From positions 1 through 64,000 of the forward strand of contig JAHLKF010000034.1 of assembly GCA_025558075.1 (NCBI GenBank): a stretch of 64,000 bases of DNA, in the 5' to 3' direction. Source of the DNA: Gaertneriomyces semiglobifer (lineage: Eukaryota; Chytridiomycota; Chytridiomycetes; Spizellomycetales; Spizellomycetaceae). Below the pieces are notes generated by a model. That model was not told where the DNA came from and made no database searches. It was given only the letters and a program-made list of their open reading frames with translations. This document shows positions 9,347 to 21,052 of this stretch, in pieces. Both the position numbers and the translations under genes were made by a program. The first letter of the stretch is position 1. Every line of letters starts with the position of its first letter.

Positions 9347-12327
9347 TTACAAGCTTGGAATCTCCATCATCTCCTTTGGGTCGTCTCCGTGCTCCAAGAT
9401 GTACTTGTCATGTGCTCTTAAGCGCATCCGGTACTCGCTCATCAATAAATGGGCATCGTTGTAAACTTCCTCACGGCCGTGGCGGATGACTGCACGCAAT
9501 GCGTCAATCGCGAGATGGAATCTGTCGCATCCATTCGCCGTCAGCATCTTGAAGGGCGTCGTAGTTGTCCCTTCTTCACGGTAACCGTTCTGTAAGGTAG
9601 ACGAGATGAATAAATAAGGCCGACCTCATGGAAGATTGTGAAATTGACGAATGCTTACCACTGTGAGACGGTCGCTAACAGTCGGACGGTCAAAAAGAAG
9701 AGCATGGATCACACTTGGATATCCGTGGAAGTTCACAATTATAGGTGCAGTCTTGGTGAACAACGCTTGGAATTCTTCATCAGAAAGCGAATGCGGGTGG
9801 CCACCCGTAGCGCTAAGAATCATCAAGTCTACGATCGCAAGGGGTGATCGTTGAGCCCACCATCGAAGAGCTAGAATTCTAAGAAGTCTTACTCACCGGT
9901 AACATTCACGACACGGACCTTGATATTAGGTAGATCTTTCTGCAGCATCCTCGCTGCTGCAACTACCTCAAAGGTGACTTCATTACCGCATCCAACCAAG
10001 ACAACATCCGGACTGCGTCCTTCATCACTGCTGAACTGTTTCCATACGGATGCTCCAGCTGCACAGTGCCTGATGGCCTCCTCGCGAGAAAGGAAGACGG
10101 GCATGGGCTGCTTGGAGGATACGATAAGATTGATGTAGTTCTTGGATGTCAGGCAGTGGTTAAGAGTCGACACGAGGCAATTGGCATCGGGCGGTAGATA
10201 GATCCGAATGAGCTTAGACTTTAGGTTGATAAGAGTGTCGATCAAGCTAGTGTGGGAAAATCAATGTTGCGTCAGTTGCACGCCTACGCCGTAAAACTTC
10301 ACGCACGCTGTTACCTAGGATTTTGGTGAGAGTAGCCGTTGTGCTCTTGTCTCCATAGCGTCGAGCTCTCTATGTAGTTCAAGCTGCCGACCTCCCGCCT
10401 CCAACGCGTTTCACTGGCCATCTTCTGAAACTTCGCATATTGAATTATCATGGTCGTCACGATTGGCAAGAAGCTTTCGTAGCTTGGGAACAATCCCACT
10501 CGTCCGGTCAAGGTGTACCCTTGCATCCAACCTTGGCATTGATGCTCAGACAAAACCTCCAGAACTTGCCCGCCTCCTCGGGTGAAGGGATCCCACTGGA
10601 AGCTTCGGTCAGTCTTTTCAAGAACGGCGTCCAACTTGTTACTTGACAGCTCATCGGGAGAAAAAATGCGGAAGGTTTGCCGATTGGCTTCTACGACTGC
10701 CTTCAGATACTGACCACCGGTCTTCGTGCAGCTCTGCCAATCGTCCTTTGTGGCGGAGGAATGCTCAAACATGAAAGTTCGATAGTTCGGTAAGCTCAGC
10801 GGCTTATAAGCAGCATATGTTTTTTTGTTTCTGCCCATCATTCTGCCGGGGTGAGGGAATGCGTCCATAACATCCTGGATTGGAGTGCCACTCTTGAATA
10901 GCTCGTCCGGTTTGTAGCTCAGCAACCACTTCTGCAAAGCATCCAGTTCCTCCTTGTCCTTCTTTACAGCTGGGAGAGGAACCTGGTGAGAGCGCCACGT
11001 TCCTTCTATTTGTTTCCCATGGACCTCGCGGGGACCAGTCCAACCCTTGGGTGAACGAAGGATGATCATTGGCCAGCGAGGTTTCACCAGTGGTTTGCCG
11101 TCACGGGCCGCTTTTTGAATCTTACAAATTTCCTTATAAGCCCTAGAAATCACGAACGTTTTAGTACCAGCACCACCTTGGAGTATGGGTACAGCATTTG
11201 TTTACCATTCCATTGACGCAGCCATATCTATATCGAACTTGTCCATCTTATCCACAACGCGGACTTGGTAGCCATAACCGCTGAAGAGTGTTACCAACTC
11301 AATATCCCTTTGGAGAAGCAGTAAGGCACTTTGTCTTGGAACATATGAGATACTAGGTCATGTGTACTTACGACATAGTACCACAAACGGTCGTTTCTGC
11401 AATTTTATATCCGTTGCAATTAAGAATGGGAATGACTGCACCGTCTCGCTTGGGATCAATGTACTTGTACGAATGCCAAGCAGTAGCGGTTGGACCAGTC
11501 TCGGCTTCGCCGTCACCCACAATGCAAGTCACAATCGTATCTGGGTTGTCCATGATGGCACCGAAGCTGACGGCCAGAGCGTAACCAAGTTCGCCGCCTT
11601 CATGAATTGCCCCAGGCGTTTCGGCATTGACATGACTGGGAAAGCCACCCGGCCAAGAGAAGCCTTTGATTAAATTGTATAGCCCTTCGACTGACCAGTT
11701 GTACTTGTCATCAAACTTGGCCAAAGTGCCTTCCAGGTAGAGATTTGCCAACAGTCCGGGTGCGCCATGACCAGGGCCTGCATTACGAGTCGAGTCAGCT
11801 GCATATTGATATACTCGAGTATGCCGTTTTTGCACTCACCGAGGACAAGGAACATATCCAGATCGTGCTTTCTGATGAGAAGGTTGCAGTGCGAATAGAT
11901 GAAGGTGATGGTGGGGCAGGTTCCTGAAGGCATCGTGCGTATCAGAAACAATCAACTTGCGGCCAAGTGATCCAGCCAGTCATTCCTTACCCCAGTGACC
12001 CAAAAGCCTATTCTTGATGTGGTCGGGTGATAGTTGCTCCTTCATTTCCACATTGTCCTTCAAAAAAATCATGGCTGCAGCTATGTAGTTTGCAGCTCGG
12101 CGGGCTTTATCCATTTTCTCAAAGTCTTTGCTGTAATCCCAGTTCTGGGCCATGAATGCATCAAGATCCAGGTTTACTAGGAGCGACTGGGTTGGTAACG
12201 TAGGAGTGGGTTGATCCAGGCATCCTGGAGGCACGGCCCCGGGAAAATCTTTGGATAGCTGCTTTGAGGAGAAAGGAGCACTATCATCCTGAACGACTGT
12301 TCGTTCGGCAGCGACAGGAGGACTCAT
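9347..12327 (-). CDS. Xylulose-5-phosphate/fructose-6-phosphate phosphoketolase
   Basis: Eight exons: 12327-11991, 11923-11840, 11777-11372, 11307-11206, 11142-10315, 10246-9897, 9828-9659 and 9589-9347. They sum to 2520 nt, 839 residues, the usual family length being about 790-830. The enzyme is thiamine diphosphate dependent and splits xylulose 5-phosphate (or fructose 6-phosphate) with phosphate to acetyl phosphate plus a sugar phosphate. Family signatures are [24 protein letters not shown] (ThDP/Mg site), [33 protein letters not shown] and NFHGYP. All seven introns are 57-67 bp or similar and conserved motifs rejoin cleanly across them. Fungal phosphoketolases are generally thought to derive from bacteria. 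The introns show this copy is long settled. A cytosolic location is likely, with acetyl phosphate going to acetate or acetyl-CoA. Confidence 0.95.
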
Positions 12328-12811
12328 GGTGATGGTGCTGTATATAGAGTGCTTTTGTGTGAATGTTGCTGTATCCTGTGAATTATCTCAATGCTAAGGA
12401 ATGGGTTTTATAAGCAGTCATTGGAAGGCAAACCGTCGGCAAAATAAACAGGGAACTCCAAGCCTGCGACTGCTTCGAAGATGCAATCCCACCTCATCAT
12501 TATTTGGCATGAAGGAGGCTGGTCGCTAACAGCCAGCAGCAAAGCAAAGCAAAGTAGATCAGTTCAAAGTCAAACGCGCTCTGACATCACACAGCGCGAG
12601 GAACTTGCTTACCAAATCACCGACGTCGTCGTGAAGAATTGTTCATGCAGTTGTTAATGCAGATGCACAAGGCAGAAATGCTATGCCATGTCAACACTCC
12701 TTTCCGCCGGCAACGGCAGAGCCAAGATATGAATGAAGCAAATCTACTCTTTCGACGAGGCTCCCATATATATACATACAAAACAGAGACTATATAGGTA
12801 CAGTAGCGCAG
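12328..12811. other. Intergenic region upstream of phosphoketolase
   Basis: This separates the phosphoketolase start (12327, minus) from the end of the FUSC gene (12812, minus). It should hold the phosphoketolase promoter and the FUSC 3' end. A short AGCAAAGCAAAGCAAAG run lies near 12538-12554. A run of alternating TA (TATATATACATAC) near 12769 is on the FUSC 3' side. No open frame or RNA gene is evident. Confidence 0.4.
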
Positions 12812-15800
12812 TTACACCCCAACAACCATCACCCCAAACAAATCCACAACATGCCGTCCCAGCGCGTCCAATTCGTTAATGACCTCGCCCATCCCCATCA
12901 AATAGGCGTAATAATATACATATGCAGGATCCTCTTGGGTGCCGACATGTTGTGGCTGCACTGCCGGTAGAGCCCGAATCGCATCTAACAAATGATCCCT
13001 GCGCTCGCGTGCATCTGGAAGCTGCGGTGGGAGTGGATACCGCAAAATCAATGCACCGGAAAGCAGGTACAAGTAGAGAAGGATGGCTCCGATCATCTTT
13101 TGGCGAAGGGGTTGGATGGGGTAAATAAATGTTTTCCGGACTTCCGAGAACCCAGTTTTCGTCCTAGCAGAGACGGGTTAATCTATACCGAATGCGGAGG
13201 GCTACGTCTTTGACGACCGGTACTCACATCGCCACCCGCATGGACACAAAGTTATCCAAAATATTGACGGTGCTTCGTATCATCTTTGCATAGGTATCCC
13301 TCGGAAACCCACCCTTCAACCGGGGCTCATGGGCAGTTTGACCGAGTAGAACACGTAACTCGGCCAACGCAAGACGGATATCGAATTCATCTTCCATGAA
13401 TTCCTGTATTTTCTCCGGAGTAGTTTCCTCGGCACTGTCAAACAGACCCACAATCTTGTTGTAAAGCAAACCAATGTCAAACAGCGTCTGTGAACACAGA
13501 ACTATTAGCGTACGGAGCCAGAGGTGGAAGCGATGGAAATGCGACCACCCACGTTAGAAAGGCCAACACGCAGCGCCTCGCGCGCTCTACATAAGGGCAC
13601 ATGGCATTAGTAGAGTTGTCATGAGGCATACATAACGCGTAAACGCAGCTTACCTGAACGGCCAAATGTACCAACTAACAAAGATCCCCAAGACACATCC
13701 AATGCCCACCGCCAAGCCGCGCCTAAAGGCAATTTCCCTGATATTATATTCTCTGCCCGTAACAGGATCCACATTGCCCGCATAGTCGTTGAGCAGAATA
13801 ATTGTATAGGTCAAGAGAAAAATCTGTCCGATCCTTGGGTACTGCGTATGCAGCCACACATACATGCACGGCAAGCATACAACGGCCGAGATCAAGAATA
13901 AGACCGTAGGGTTATCGGAAAAGGCCAAGCCCGCCAAAAGCGCCGTCACGGCTCCACCCATTGTCCCTAATAGCCGGTACAGTCCAGCTGCATTAGTCCC
14001 CCCAACCGATGGCGTCATGACAACGACAAAAGTGCTGAGGGACCAGTGCATCCGGTAATCGTAAAAGAGCTCTCGTGTATCTTCCAAAAAGGCGGGAAGC
14101 GCCATGAGAGCTACCGCCAAAGCGGTTTTCAATGCAAACCGGACCTCAAACTTGCGCAAAGATGTAAAAAAAGCCCAGATACGTAGCCCCAATGAACCCG
14201 ATCGCGATGGATCGTGCTGTATACCGAATGCTGCTGGCATTGACATAACACGCGAGTGTCGTTGACCGCCAACGTTCGGTTGCGGGTGGACAGGACGGTC
14301 ACTAGGCCGGTGTAGATGCACCCTGTGCGCATAACCGTTGAGCATGATAATACAAAAGGACAACACGCCGGTAACATACCTTCTATGTCGCCTTGAATGC
14401 CCAGCGCTAATCTTGCGTTGCCACATGGCCCCCCACGTCCACCTCACCTTGCCCAACTGCCTCCGCTCCAACACATCGGCCTTCAAAAACTCGACAGCTT
14501 CTACAAGCCTGATAAGTTCCTTGCCAATTTCCATGAGCTCAAACACAAAGAAAAAAACGAGAAATACGTCCTCATGTACGCGCTTGTACACTCGCTGCAA
14601 CATGTTCTTTTGCGTCTGATCGAACGCTTCCAGAGCAGCAGCCAATTTCTCCGCGAGATCCAGCAGGGCAGGTATGGTAATGTTGGCATCTTCCGCATGA
14701 TGAGGTATTGTTGAAAAAATCATGTTCAAAAATCCAATGCTCTGTTTACATGTGATCACTAAGCGACGTAGTGACGGTCCCATGATCTCCATGAACTCTA
14801 CCAAGGCCAAGCGATCGTCGTCTTGACTAACAATCTGATCCACTTGAATGATACTGGACTCTAGACCGCCAAGATGATGGCCCAGCCTCTGCACAGATTG
14901 CAGCACGGCAAGATACTTTTCATGGTGCAGGTACATGGTGCTAAAGAACTCAAACCCAATCTCGTAGCGCAATGTTTCCATTCTCAGCAGCGTCCTTTGA
15001 TGATTCTGCATCAATTCCTGTAACTGTTGGTGCCGCGATGCCATTATCTCCAACTCAACAATTTCTTCAGGTCCAGGGGGATCGTCATCTCCATCTTCTA
15101 TATCCGACATGGCTGCATCAATATTTGACTCGCTCAATGAGAAGGTGTTCGAGAGAACGTCAAAGAACGATTGAAGGTTTCCAAGCGTCTTTGATATTTC
15201 CTGGCGAAGGGCAGACGCAGCGGTTGTTGGCCATAGCAGTAGACAGGAAAGAAAACTGACGCATGTTCCCATAAACAGAAGCGTGGCAACTCTGGCAATC
15301 TTGGCTCCAAGTTGAGGGAGTGCATGATCCAAGGACATTTGAGTGATAGTAATGAAAGTTAGCAAATGCGTCATGGTGCATCCTTCGCATTATGGAAAAG
15401 ATCAGCATCCTGTATCGTGAGACGAGCGAGAGGATGCGCACTCACCAGTCGCAATAGCCGGGCGATCAACACCAAACTTTGCACGAATGAAGGCAAGCAC
15501 AAAAGTCACCACTGCCAGCGTAGTGAGTGCAATTACATCCGCCTCTGTCGCATTTTTTCCTGTTTCCTCATAATGAATGGCAACTTTGAGGCACCCAGTC
15601 GCAACCAGAAAGCCGACTGACAGTCCAACAATACAACACACAAGCGCTTCTAACATTGCACCAATCGTCCGCGCTCTGAAAGCCAAAACAGTTGGGACTC
15701 GAGCTTGGCGCGCAAAGTGTGCATAACGAGAACTCACGGATGAAAATACAGCACAGAAGCGGCAAACAGATGACTTGATGCTTGTAACGTGGCGGTACTG

Positions 15801-16119
15801 AGTCCAAGAAAGGTGGGGAGAGTTGCCACAAGGTAAGCTACGGTTGCCTTTACCGTACTATGCGTAACCATCTGGGCGATGAACCGGATGAGGCGTGGAA
15901 GAGGGCCATACGAGGCAACGATATCGGACCACCTATCAGAGTTGAGTGCATCAGTGTGGTTCTTATACAAATGGTACGATAATCTATGGAGGAAGCAGAA
16001 CCCTACCAAGTCGGCTTGGAAGTCCGTTGACGGGCCGACGTCTGCAGCAAAGGCCTACGAGGATCATCGTCGTCGTACTGAGGGCTCAGTAAGCCGTCTG
16101 ACGCGCCACGGTTGGCCAT
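12812..16119 (-). CDS. FUSC/DUF2421 multi-pass membrane protein (Bre4-like, aromatic-acid exporter type)
   Basis: Eight exons: 16119-16007, 15932-15738, 15675-15446, 15382-14380, 14322-13654, 13586-13553, 13487-13228 and 13163-12812. They total 2856 nt, 951 residues. One intron (14323-14379, 57 bp) is in frame and would go unnoticed in a raw ORF. After a polar N-terminus comes a first membrane block (about residues 45-240), with the typical PARTIGAM and RPAIATGC-type segments. A long, partly coiled soluble region follows. A second membrane block of FUSC type has its conserved Pro/Gly-rich MTPSVGGTNAAG and FRRGLAVGIGC segments. A soluble C-terminal domain follows, with GLLYNKIVGLFD. By family knowledge these relate to bacterial fusaric-acid/aromatic-acid exporters and fungal Bre4; their substrates are mostly unknown. 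The start is the first ATG of an exon that joins in phase to the rest. Confidence 0.85.
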
Positions 16120-16309
16120 CCTTTCGAGTGGAACCTGTGGCCTGTGTGTACCGGCTGCCTTATTCAGAGCTTACTATGTACGGTTATCATTTTTCATGAG
16201 GTGGAGAGCTTTCAAAAAAAATGCCAAGTGCAAATGTCATCGACGTCGATGTCGCTGTCAACGCGCGACAGATGCTTTTTCCATCTCAGTTTTCATTACG
16301 AGGCATGGT

Positions 16310-17473
16310 ATGTTACCGCTTGCCAACAGGTTCATCTTAAATCACTTCTCGACGACTCGGTTAGCCTGTCAGTCCTCTCGTCTCCGCTGGCAACACTTGT
16401 TACGGTCGTCAAACGTTTCACTCGGTTTACGGTCAGTAGCATCAACCATGTCCTCAACATCTCCGTCCGCCGCCGAACGTGAGCTAGCGATTCGCGCAGT
16501 CCTTCTTGCCTCTTCCCTCTGTCAAAAGGTGTTTCGATCCCTCGTCCTTCCATCCCTCTCCCAAACAAAGGTCGACAAGTCGCCTGTCACAGTAGCCGAC
16601 TACGGCGCCCAGGCTTTGGTAAACCACCTCATCCACAACCAGTTCCCTGAAGACCCTATTGTCGGTGAAGAAGACTCTAGCGATCTACAGAAGGATGATA
16701 AACTCACTCAAAACGTGGTAAACCTTACCAACGAGGCGCTCAAAGAGGCGGGCGAGCCAGCGTTGTCCAAAGAGGACATACTACGGTCCATTGATTTGGG
16801 TCAATACGAAGGAGGCAGCAAAGGTCGTTTCTGGACCCTGGATCCTATTGATGGAACAAAGGGTTTCTTGCGTGGCGAGCAGTTTGCAGTCTGTCTTGCT
16901 CTCATTGTCGACGGTGTCGTCCAACTAGGTGTGATCGGATGTCCCAACCTACCCTCTGCGGATGATGCTGACAATGAAGGCAAAAGAGGGGCACTATTCA
17001 TTGCAGTGAAGGGCCACGGCGCATACACCCGTTCTCTGGATGATCCTGCGCTGTCTCCCGTTCATGTCTCGGCGACGGTCGACACACCGTCAGCCAAATT
17101 TTGCGAATCCGTCGAGTCTGGTCACTCATCTCAATCGGACTCTGCGCGCATTGCACAGCTTCTCAACATTACTGCCGACCCTGTCAGAATGGATTCGCAG
17201 TGCAAGTACGGCGTCATCTCGCGTGGTCAGGCCGATATCTACTTGAGACTGCCTGTGAGCGAGACATATCAAGAGAAGATCTGGGATCATGCAAGCGGGA
17301 ACCTCGTGGTCACTGAAGCCGGAGGTAAGGTCACCGATATCTTTGGGAAAGAGTTAGACTTTTCGCAAGGACGCACATTGAAGACGAACAAGGGCGTCAT
17401 CGCCACAAACGGTCAGTTGCACGCCAAAGTGATGGCCGCTGTCGCTGAAGTGTTGAAAGTACATAGCGCATAG
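16310..17473 (+). CDS. 3'(2'),5'-bisphosphate nucleotidase (Hal2/Met22 type)
   Basis: A single exon. From the inner ATG at 16448 the protein is 341 residues, the family's usual length. It carries the Li-sensitive inositol-phosphatase-fold motifs: VGEED near residue 72, LDPIDGTKGF near 131-140 (metal ligands) and WDHASGNLVVTEAGG near 286. The enzyme removes the 3'-phosphate from PAP and PAPS, which clears an inhibitor made during sulfate assimilation. An in-frame ATG at 16310 adds 46 residues rich in Arg, Ser, Leu and Ala, with no acidic residue and an LRSVAS-type end. This is typical of a mitochondrial presequence. I give the longer form as the span; the inner start would give a cytosolic form. 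The gene diverges from the FUSC gene with 190 bp between first ATGs. Confidence 0.92.
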   Translation: MLPLANRFILNHFSTTRLACQSSRLRWQHLLRSSNVSLGLRSVASTMSSTSPSAAERELAIRAVLLASSLCQKVFRSLVLPSLSQTKVDKSPVTVADYGAQALVNHLIHNQFPEDPIVGEEDSSDLQKDDKLTQNVVNLTNEALKEAGEPALSKEDILRSIDLGQYEGGSKGRFWTLDPIDGTKGFLRGEQFAVCLALIVDGVVQLGVIGCPNLPSADDADNEGKRGALFIAVKGHGAYTRSLDDPALSPVHVSATVDTPSAKFCESVESGHSSQSDSARIAQLLNITADPVRMDSQCKYGVISRGQADIYLRLPVSETYQEKIWDHASGNLVVTEAGGKVTDIFGKELDFSQGRTLKTNKGVIATNGQLHAKVMAAVAEVLKVHSA

Positions 17474-17599
17474 TTAGACAACAAACATAGAGCAGCCAAC
17501 GTGGTCATGTCACCGGAATCTATTATGCTATTGAGTTCGTCTAGCCAAAATTTGCACAGGATTTCGAGCAGCAGCTACCTGCCACTCCTTCCATGGTGA

Positions 17600-19255
17600 T
17601 TATCTCCACTTGCCCATCCACTTGTCATGAAAGTCACTAATGAGCGATATAAAAGAACCCATTTCATCTTCAGGTGGCAAGAACGTCGTCCGGAAATGAT
17701 AGGTGCCATTCTTCTGGCCAAAACCACTTCCCGGCACAACACATACTCCGGTCGCATTTAACAATTCCATGCAGTACACCGCATCCGGCTCCTTGCCCAA
17801 CTTCTTAGCGTGGTCGATTGCCTTTTGCGGAATGGTAACCGTCGGGAAGAGGTACATGGCTCCCTGGGCGGGTTGGCAGCTGACACCAGCCAACTTGTTC
17901 AAACCCTCTGCCAACAGCTTGGCGCGCCGTTTCAGCGACTCATAGATCCCATCCATTTCTGCCTTGTAGACTTTGTAACTTGGGTCTCCGACTCTTGGTG
18001 GGTTCACCATGAGATCCACCATGACCTGTCCGCTGACGGGTGGACACAAACTGATGGACGCGACCTTGTAAAACATCTCCTTGACAGCGGGATCAATTCC
18101 ATGGCATTCAAAATAACCACCTCGACGGCCACATTCACCAATCATCCCCTTGGAGATGGAATGGAAGGAGATCAATTCCAGATGCTCGCATTCCGGTCCC
18201 ATTGACTTGAGCACCTTCTTAAAAGAGTGGAAGGGTGCTTGCTGAGGTTCGTATATATTAGCTTGATAGACTTCGTCTGCAAGGAGCATCAGGTTCTCTT
18301 CAGCACAGAAAGACAGAATATCCCGCATATTGTCGATGCTAAGACACGATCCGGTCGGGTTTCCTGGGTTGATGACGCAGAGCGCGCGAACATCCACACC
18401 AGCCTCTCGCGCCTGAGTGATGGATCTACGAAGCTCGGAAGCCGACAGCCCCCACGTGGACGATTCATCCAAATAGTATGGAACGGGTTTTCCATTGAAT
18501 AGTGCAATGGAGGCTGTATACAGCGGATATTGCGGGATGGGGATCATGATACCAACATCCGGGTGAGAAATCAGGGATTGTAGGATCAGTTGGACCCCTG
18601 GACTGGCGCCAGCAGTCAGAAAGATGTCTTCCGGCCGCGACGGGTAGCCGTCTCTCTCTTCGATAAATTTGGCTACATTGGCACGCACAGCGGGAATACC
18701 TTGCGAATGTGAATAGGCGCCTACGGAGCCGCCAACGTCGGCAAGAATCCGCTTGGCGCGCTCGATGGCGTCGGGAGGAAATATCTGAGTGGTAACTTGA
18801 AGGTTCGAAGGGTCCAAGAGCGCAGGATACTCAATCAAGGCGGACACTTGGCGGAAAAAGGTGATTGGTTTCTGAGCAAGTTGCTGAGGGTTTCCGATAT
18901 TGCAGTTGATGATTTTACCGAATGCATGTGATGACTTGGTATTCTTGGCCAATTCCTGGATGTGCAAGAGAAAAAAGGTATGTCAAAGAGGAAATAGGCT
19001 TCAATTTGAATGCGACCTTCGGCGCACCTTGCGGAGTTCCTCGGCACGAATGGCCAGTTCTCCTCTCACGGCATACTCGGCATTCACTACGCTAGAGTTC
19101 AACCTCCCGACAGTCATCACCTTGCTTCTAGGTTTGCCATGGCTGGTTGTGCTTTGGCACCGACTAGGTGATGGAGATAGGCTAGTGGCAAGCATCCTGC
19201 TACACGGAGACCGGGATAGGGCTCTCGACTGCAGAACCAGCGGTTGACAGGACAT
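17600..19255 (-). CDS. Alanine aminotransferase, probably mitochondrial
   Basis: Two exons (19255-19028 and 18955-17600; intron 18956-19027) give 527 residues. The N-terminal 40 or so residues are rich in Arg and Ser with few acidic residues, a likely mitochondrial presequence. The mature part opens with the alanine aminotransferase pattern VVNAEYAVRGELAIRAEE and INCNIGNPQQL. The PLP lysine lies in SFHSISKGMIGECGRRGGY. An NPGNPTG segment and DEVYQAN lie upstream of it. The enzyme interconverts alanine plus 2-oxoglutarate with pyruvate plus glutamate. Length matches fungal mitochondrial homologues. The gene converges with the bisphosphate nucleotidase, with about 125 bp between stops. It is the same fold as other class I aminotransferases, but the GECGxRGGY signature is specific to this group. 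Confidence 0.93.
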
Positions 19256-20008
19256 GCTTTAAAACGAAGGAGCGACGTGGTTTTTCAATCCGTTCCCAAA
19301 CTCGACGATATGTTATCGCGTTCCTCTCCGTTGGAAACAATGACCCCTGCCCGTTCTAATATATCCTGACAAGCAGAGCCAAAGCACTCGAATCTAGATA
19401 ACACTGGTGTGCAGCAGCAGATACATCCACAACCCGTTTTTGCAGAGGCAGCTCTCGTAAAAGGAAAACGCCCGGAGAAGAACCTGCGTTTGCTCCGAAG
19501 ACGCCGCGCACGCGAGTACATGACTGTGCCACTGTCCGAGGTGCGATATCGGACACTTTTCGGTTGTTTTGCGAGTGCGAATTGCGATTAGTTACTTATT
19601 GGTGGGTATAATGGATCTATCAGTGGCATCTAGAGCAGTGTGTTGGCGGGTGGGTAATGGACAATGGCAATGCTGGACATGCTTCTACGATAGTAGAGAT
19701 GCGCCCACTTACTTGTGCGATTGAAGCGACCAGCTAAATACAATTGCATGCGCAGGAACCATCATTGACTAACTAATGCGAAAATGTACCTGTCTATGAA
19801 CGTTCCACTCGTTCAGATACCCTCCAAATGCACTTTAAATGCACTGCGTTGCATGGATGGCAGAACCAAATCAATTGTAACTGCCAAAGCAAAAACAGTT
19901 GTCCAATTGAACACTTCACCATGGCAACAAGGAAACACGCCTTGGTCGCTGAAGACTTTTAAACTGAACAAGACCGACTAGTAGTGTGCCAGATCAAGAG
20001 CTCGCGCA
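19256..20008. other. Divergent promoter region, alanine aminotransferase / mL49
   Basis: 753 bp with only short open frames that show no domain. Both flanking genes encode mitochondrial proteins and are transcribed away from here. I see no clear TATA box or RNA gene. Confidence 0.4.
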
Positions 20009-20603
20009 ATGTCTAGCTTCGCTTTCTCTTCATGCCTCTGGCGATGCGCTAGATCTCAGTCACTCCCTTCAATCCGCTCAACCCCTCTTTGTTTGCAACT
20101 CACCATCACCAGATCATATCGCGGAGAAGTCCTCGGCAAACGGCCCAAGCCCACTATCACAAAAACACATGTCGTCGGAAACCCCAATAAAGCGTTACCT
20201 GAAGGTTTCTCTAAAGGTGCGTCTCTTCTCGCTTGCTCGTTGTGGTCATCTCGCTGACACAAAACTGTTGAGTAGAGTCCCTGGCATATAGCGTCAAGCG
20301 AACGGCAGAAGCAGGATGGTTGCCGGTGTACAAGCAAACCAAAGCAGGAGGCTCTCAACTTCTAACACGCATCCGAAGGATTGAGGGTGACATTCAGGTA
20401 TGGGCGCCGTTGTGGCCAACAAAAGCTGCAACCCTGAATCTGTTTTCCTGATGTCGCCTCCTATTCAACAGACCCTTGCCGAAGACCTGAAACAGTTTGT
20501 TCCGCCGCAAAACATCAAAGTGAAAATGCCGCAGAAGCATATTGTATTGAAGGGTGATTACGTGACGCATGTGAGGGATTGGCTTACCACGCGAGGGTTT
20601 TGA
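20009..20603 (+). CDS. Mitochondrial large ribosomal subunit protein mL49 (Img2 family)
   Basis: Three exons (20009-20216, 20276-20397, 20472-20603) total 462 nt, 153 residues. The N-terminus is rich in Ser, Arg and Leu with few acidic residues, a mitochondrial targeting sequence. The Img2/L49 domain follows: YSVKRTAEAGWLPVYKQTKAGG, a TRIRRIEGDIQ segment across the second splice, and the closing HIVLKGDY...VRDWLTTRGF. That C-terminal HIxxKGxxxxxVxxWLxxxGF pattern is the family signature. The protein sits in the mitoribosomal large subunit. The start chosen (ATG at 20009) is the frame that joins in phase. A longer overlapping open frame from 19986 begins with GTG and does not join. Confidence 0.88.
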
Positions 20604-21052
20604 ACATCAACTATGAGGAAACATATGGAGTTGGTTAATAATGGATAGAAGGTGTCATTCTTCAGCATATATCAGTCTGGAGAATGTAAGAACGAGATGT
20701 GGCTGCAACTTAACAGGACGATGGAAACATCTCAATGGAATTTGATCCACCAGCAAACGCATTCTGAAACGCTTTGATAGAATGGGCCAAGCGGGTATGT
20801 GCAACTTTCTGAGCGGGGACCAATAGATGCTTTATTTGGCGGGAATGTGTCCTATGCCCGCTTTCAGACATCCAAAACCCAAACAGGGATAGGGGGAAAA
20901 AACACTGAAAAAGCATAAATATCTAAATACAAATAAGTCTGTGTGTGTCCCTGTGCACAACCCACAATCCTCAATACATTCGACCTCTAAGAAAGCAGGA
21001 CGAGACAGCCGATGAAACGATGTGCGATGGGATCCCATCACCTCCCACTACT
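20604..21052. other. Intergenic region between convergent mL49 and eIF3m
   Basis: Both flanking genes end into this stretch, so it should hold their 3' untranslated regions and polyadenylation sites. An A-rich part (about 20893-20932) contains several AATAAA-like strings on the plus strand. No credible open frame. Confidence 0.4.

Noticed and set aside
19986..20291. Longer plus-strand frame overlapping mL49 exon 1
   Set aside because: It starts with GTG and cannot be joined in phase to the Img2-domain exons; the ATG at 20009 can and gives a targeting sequence.
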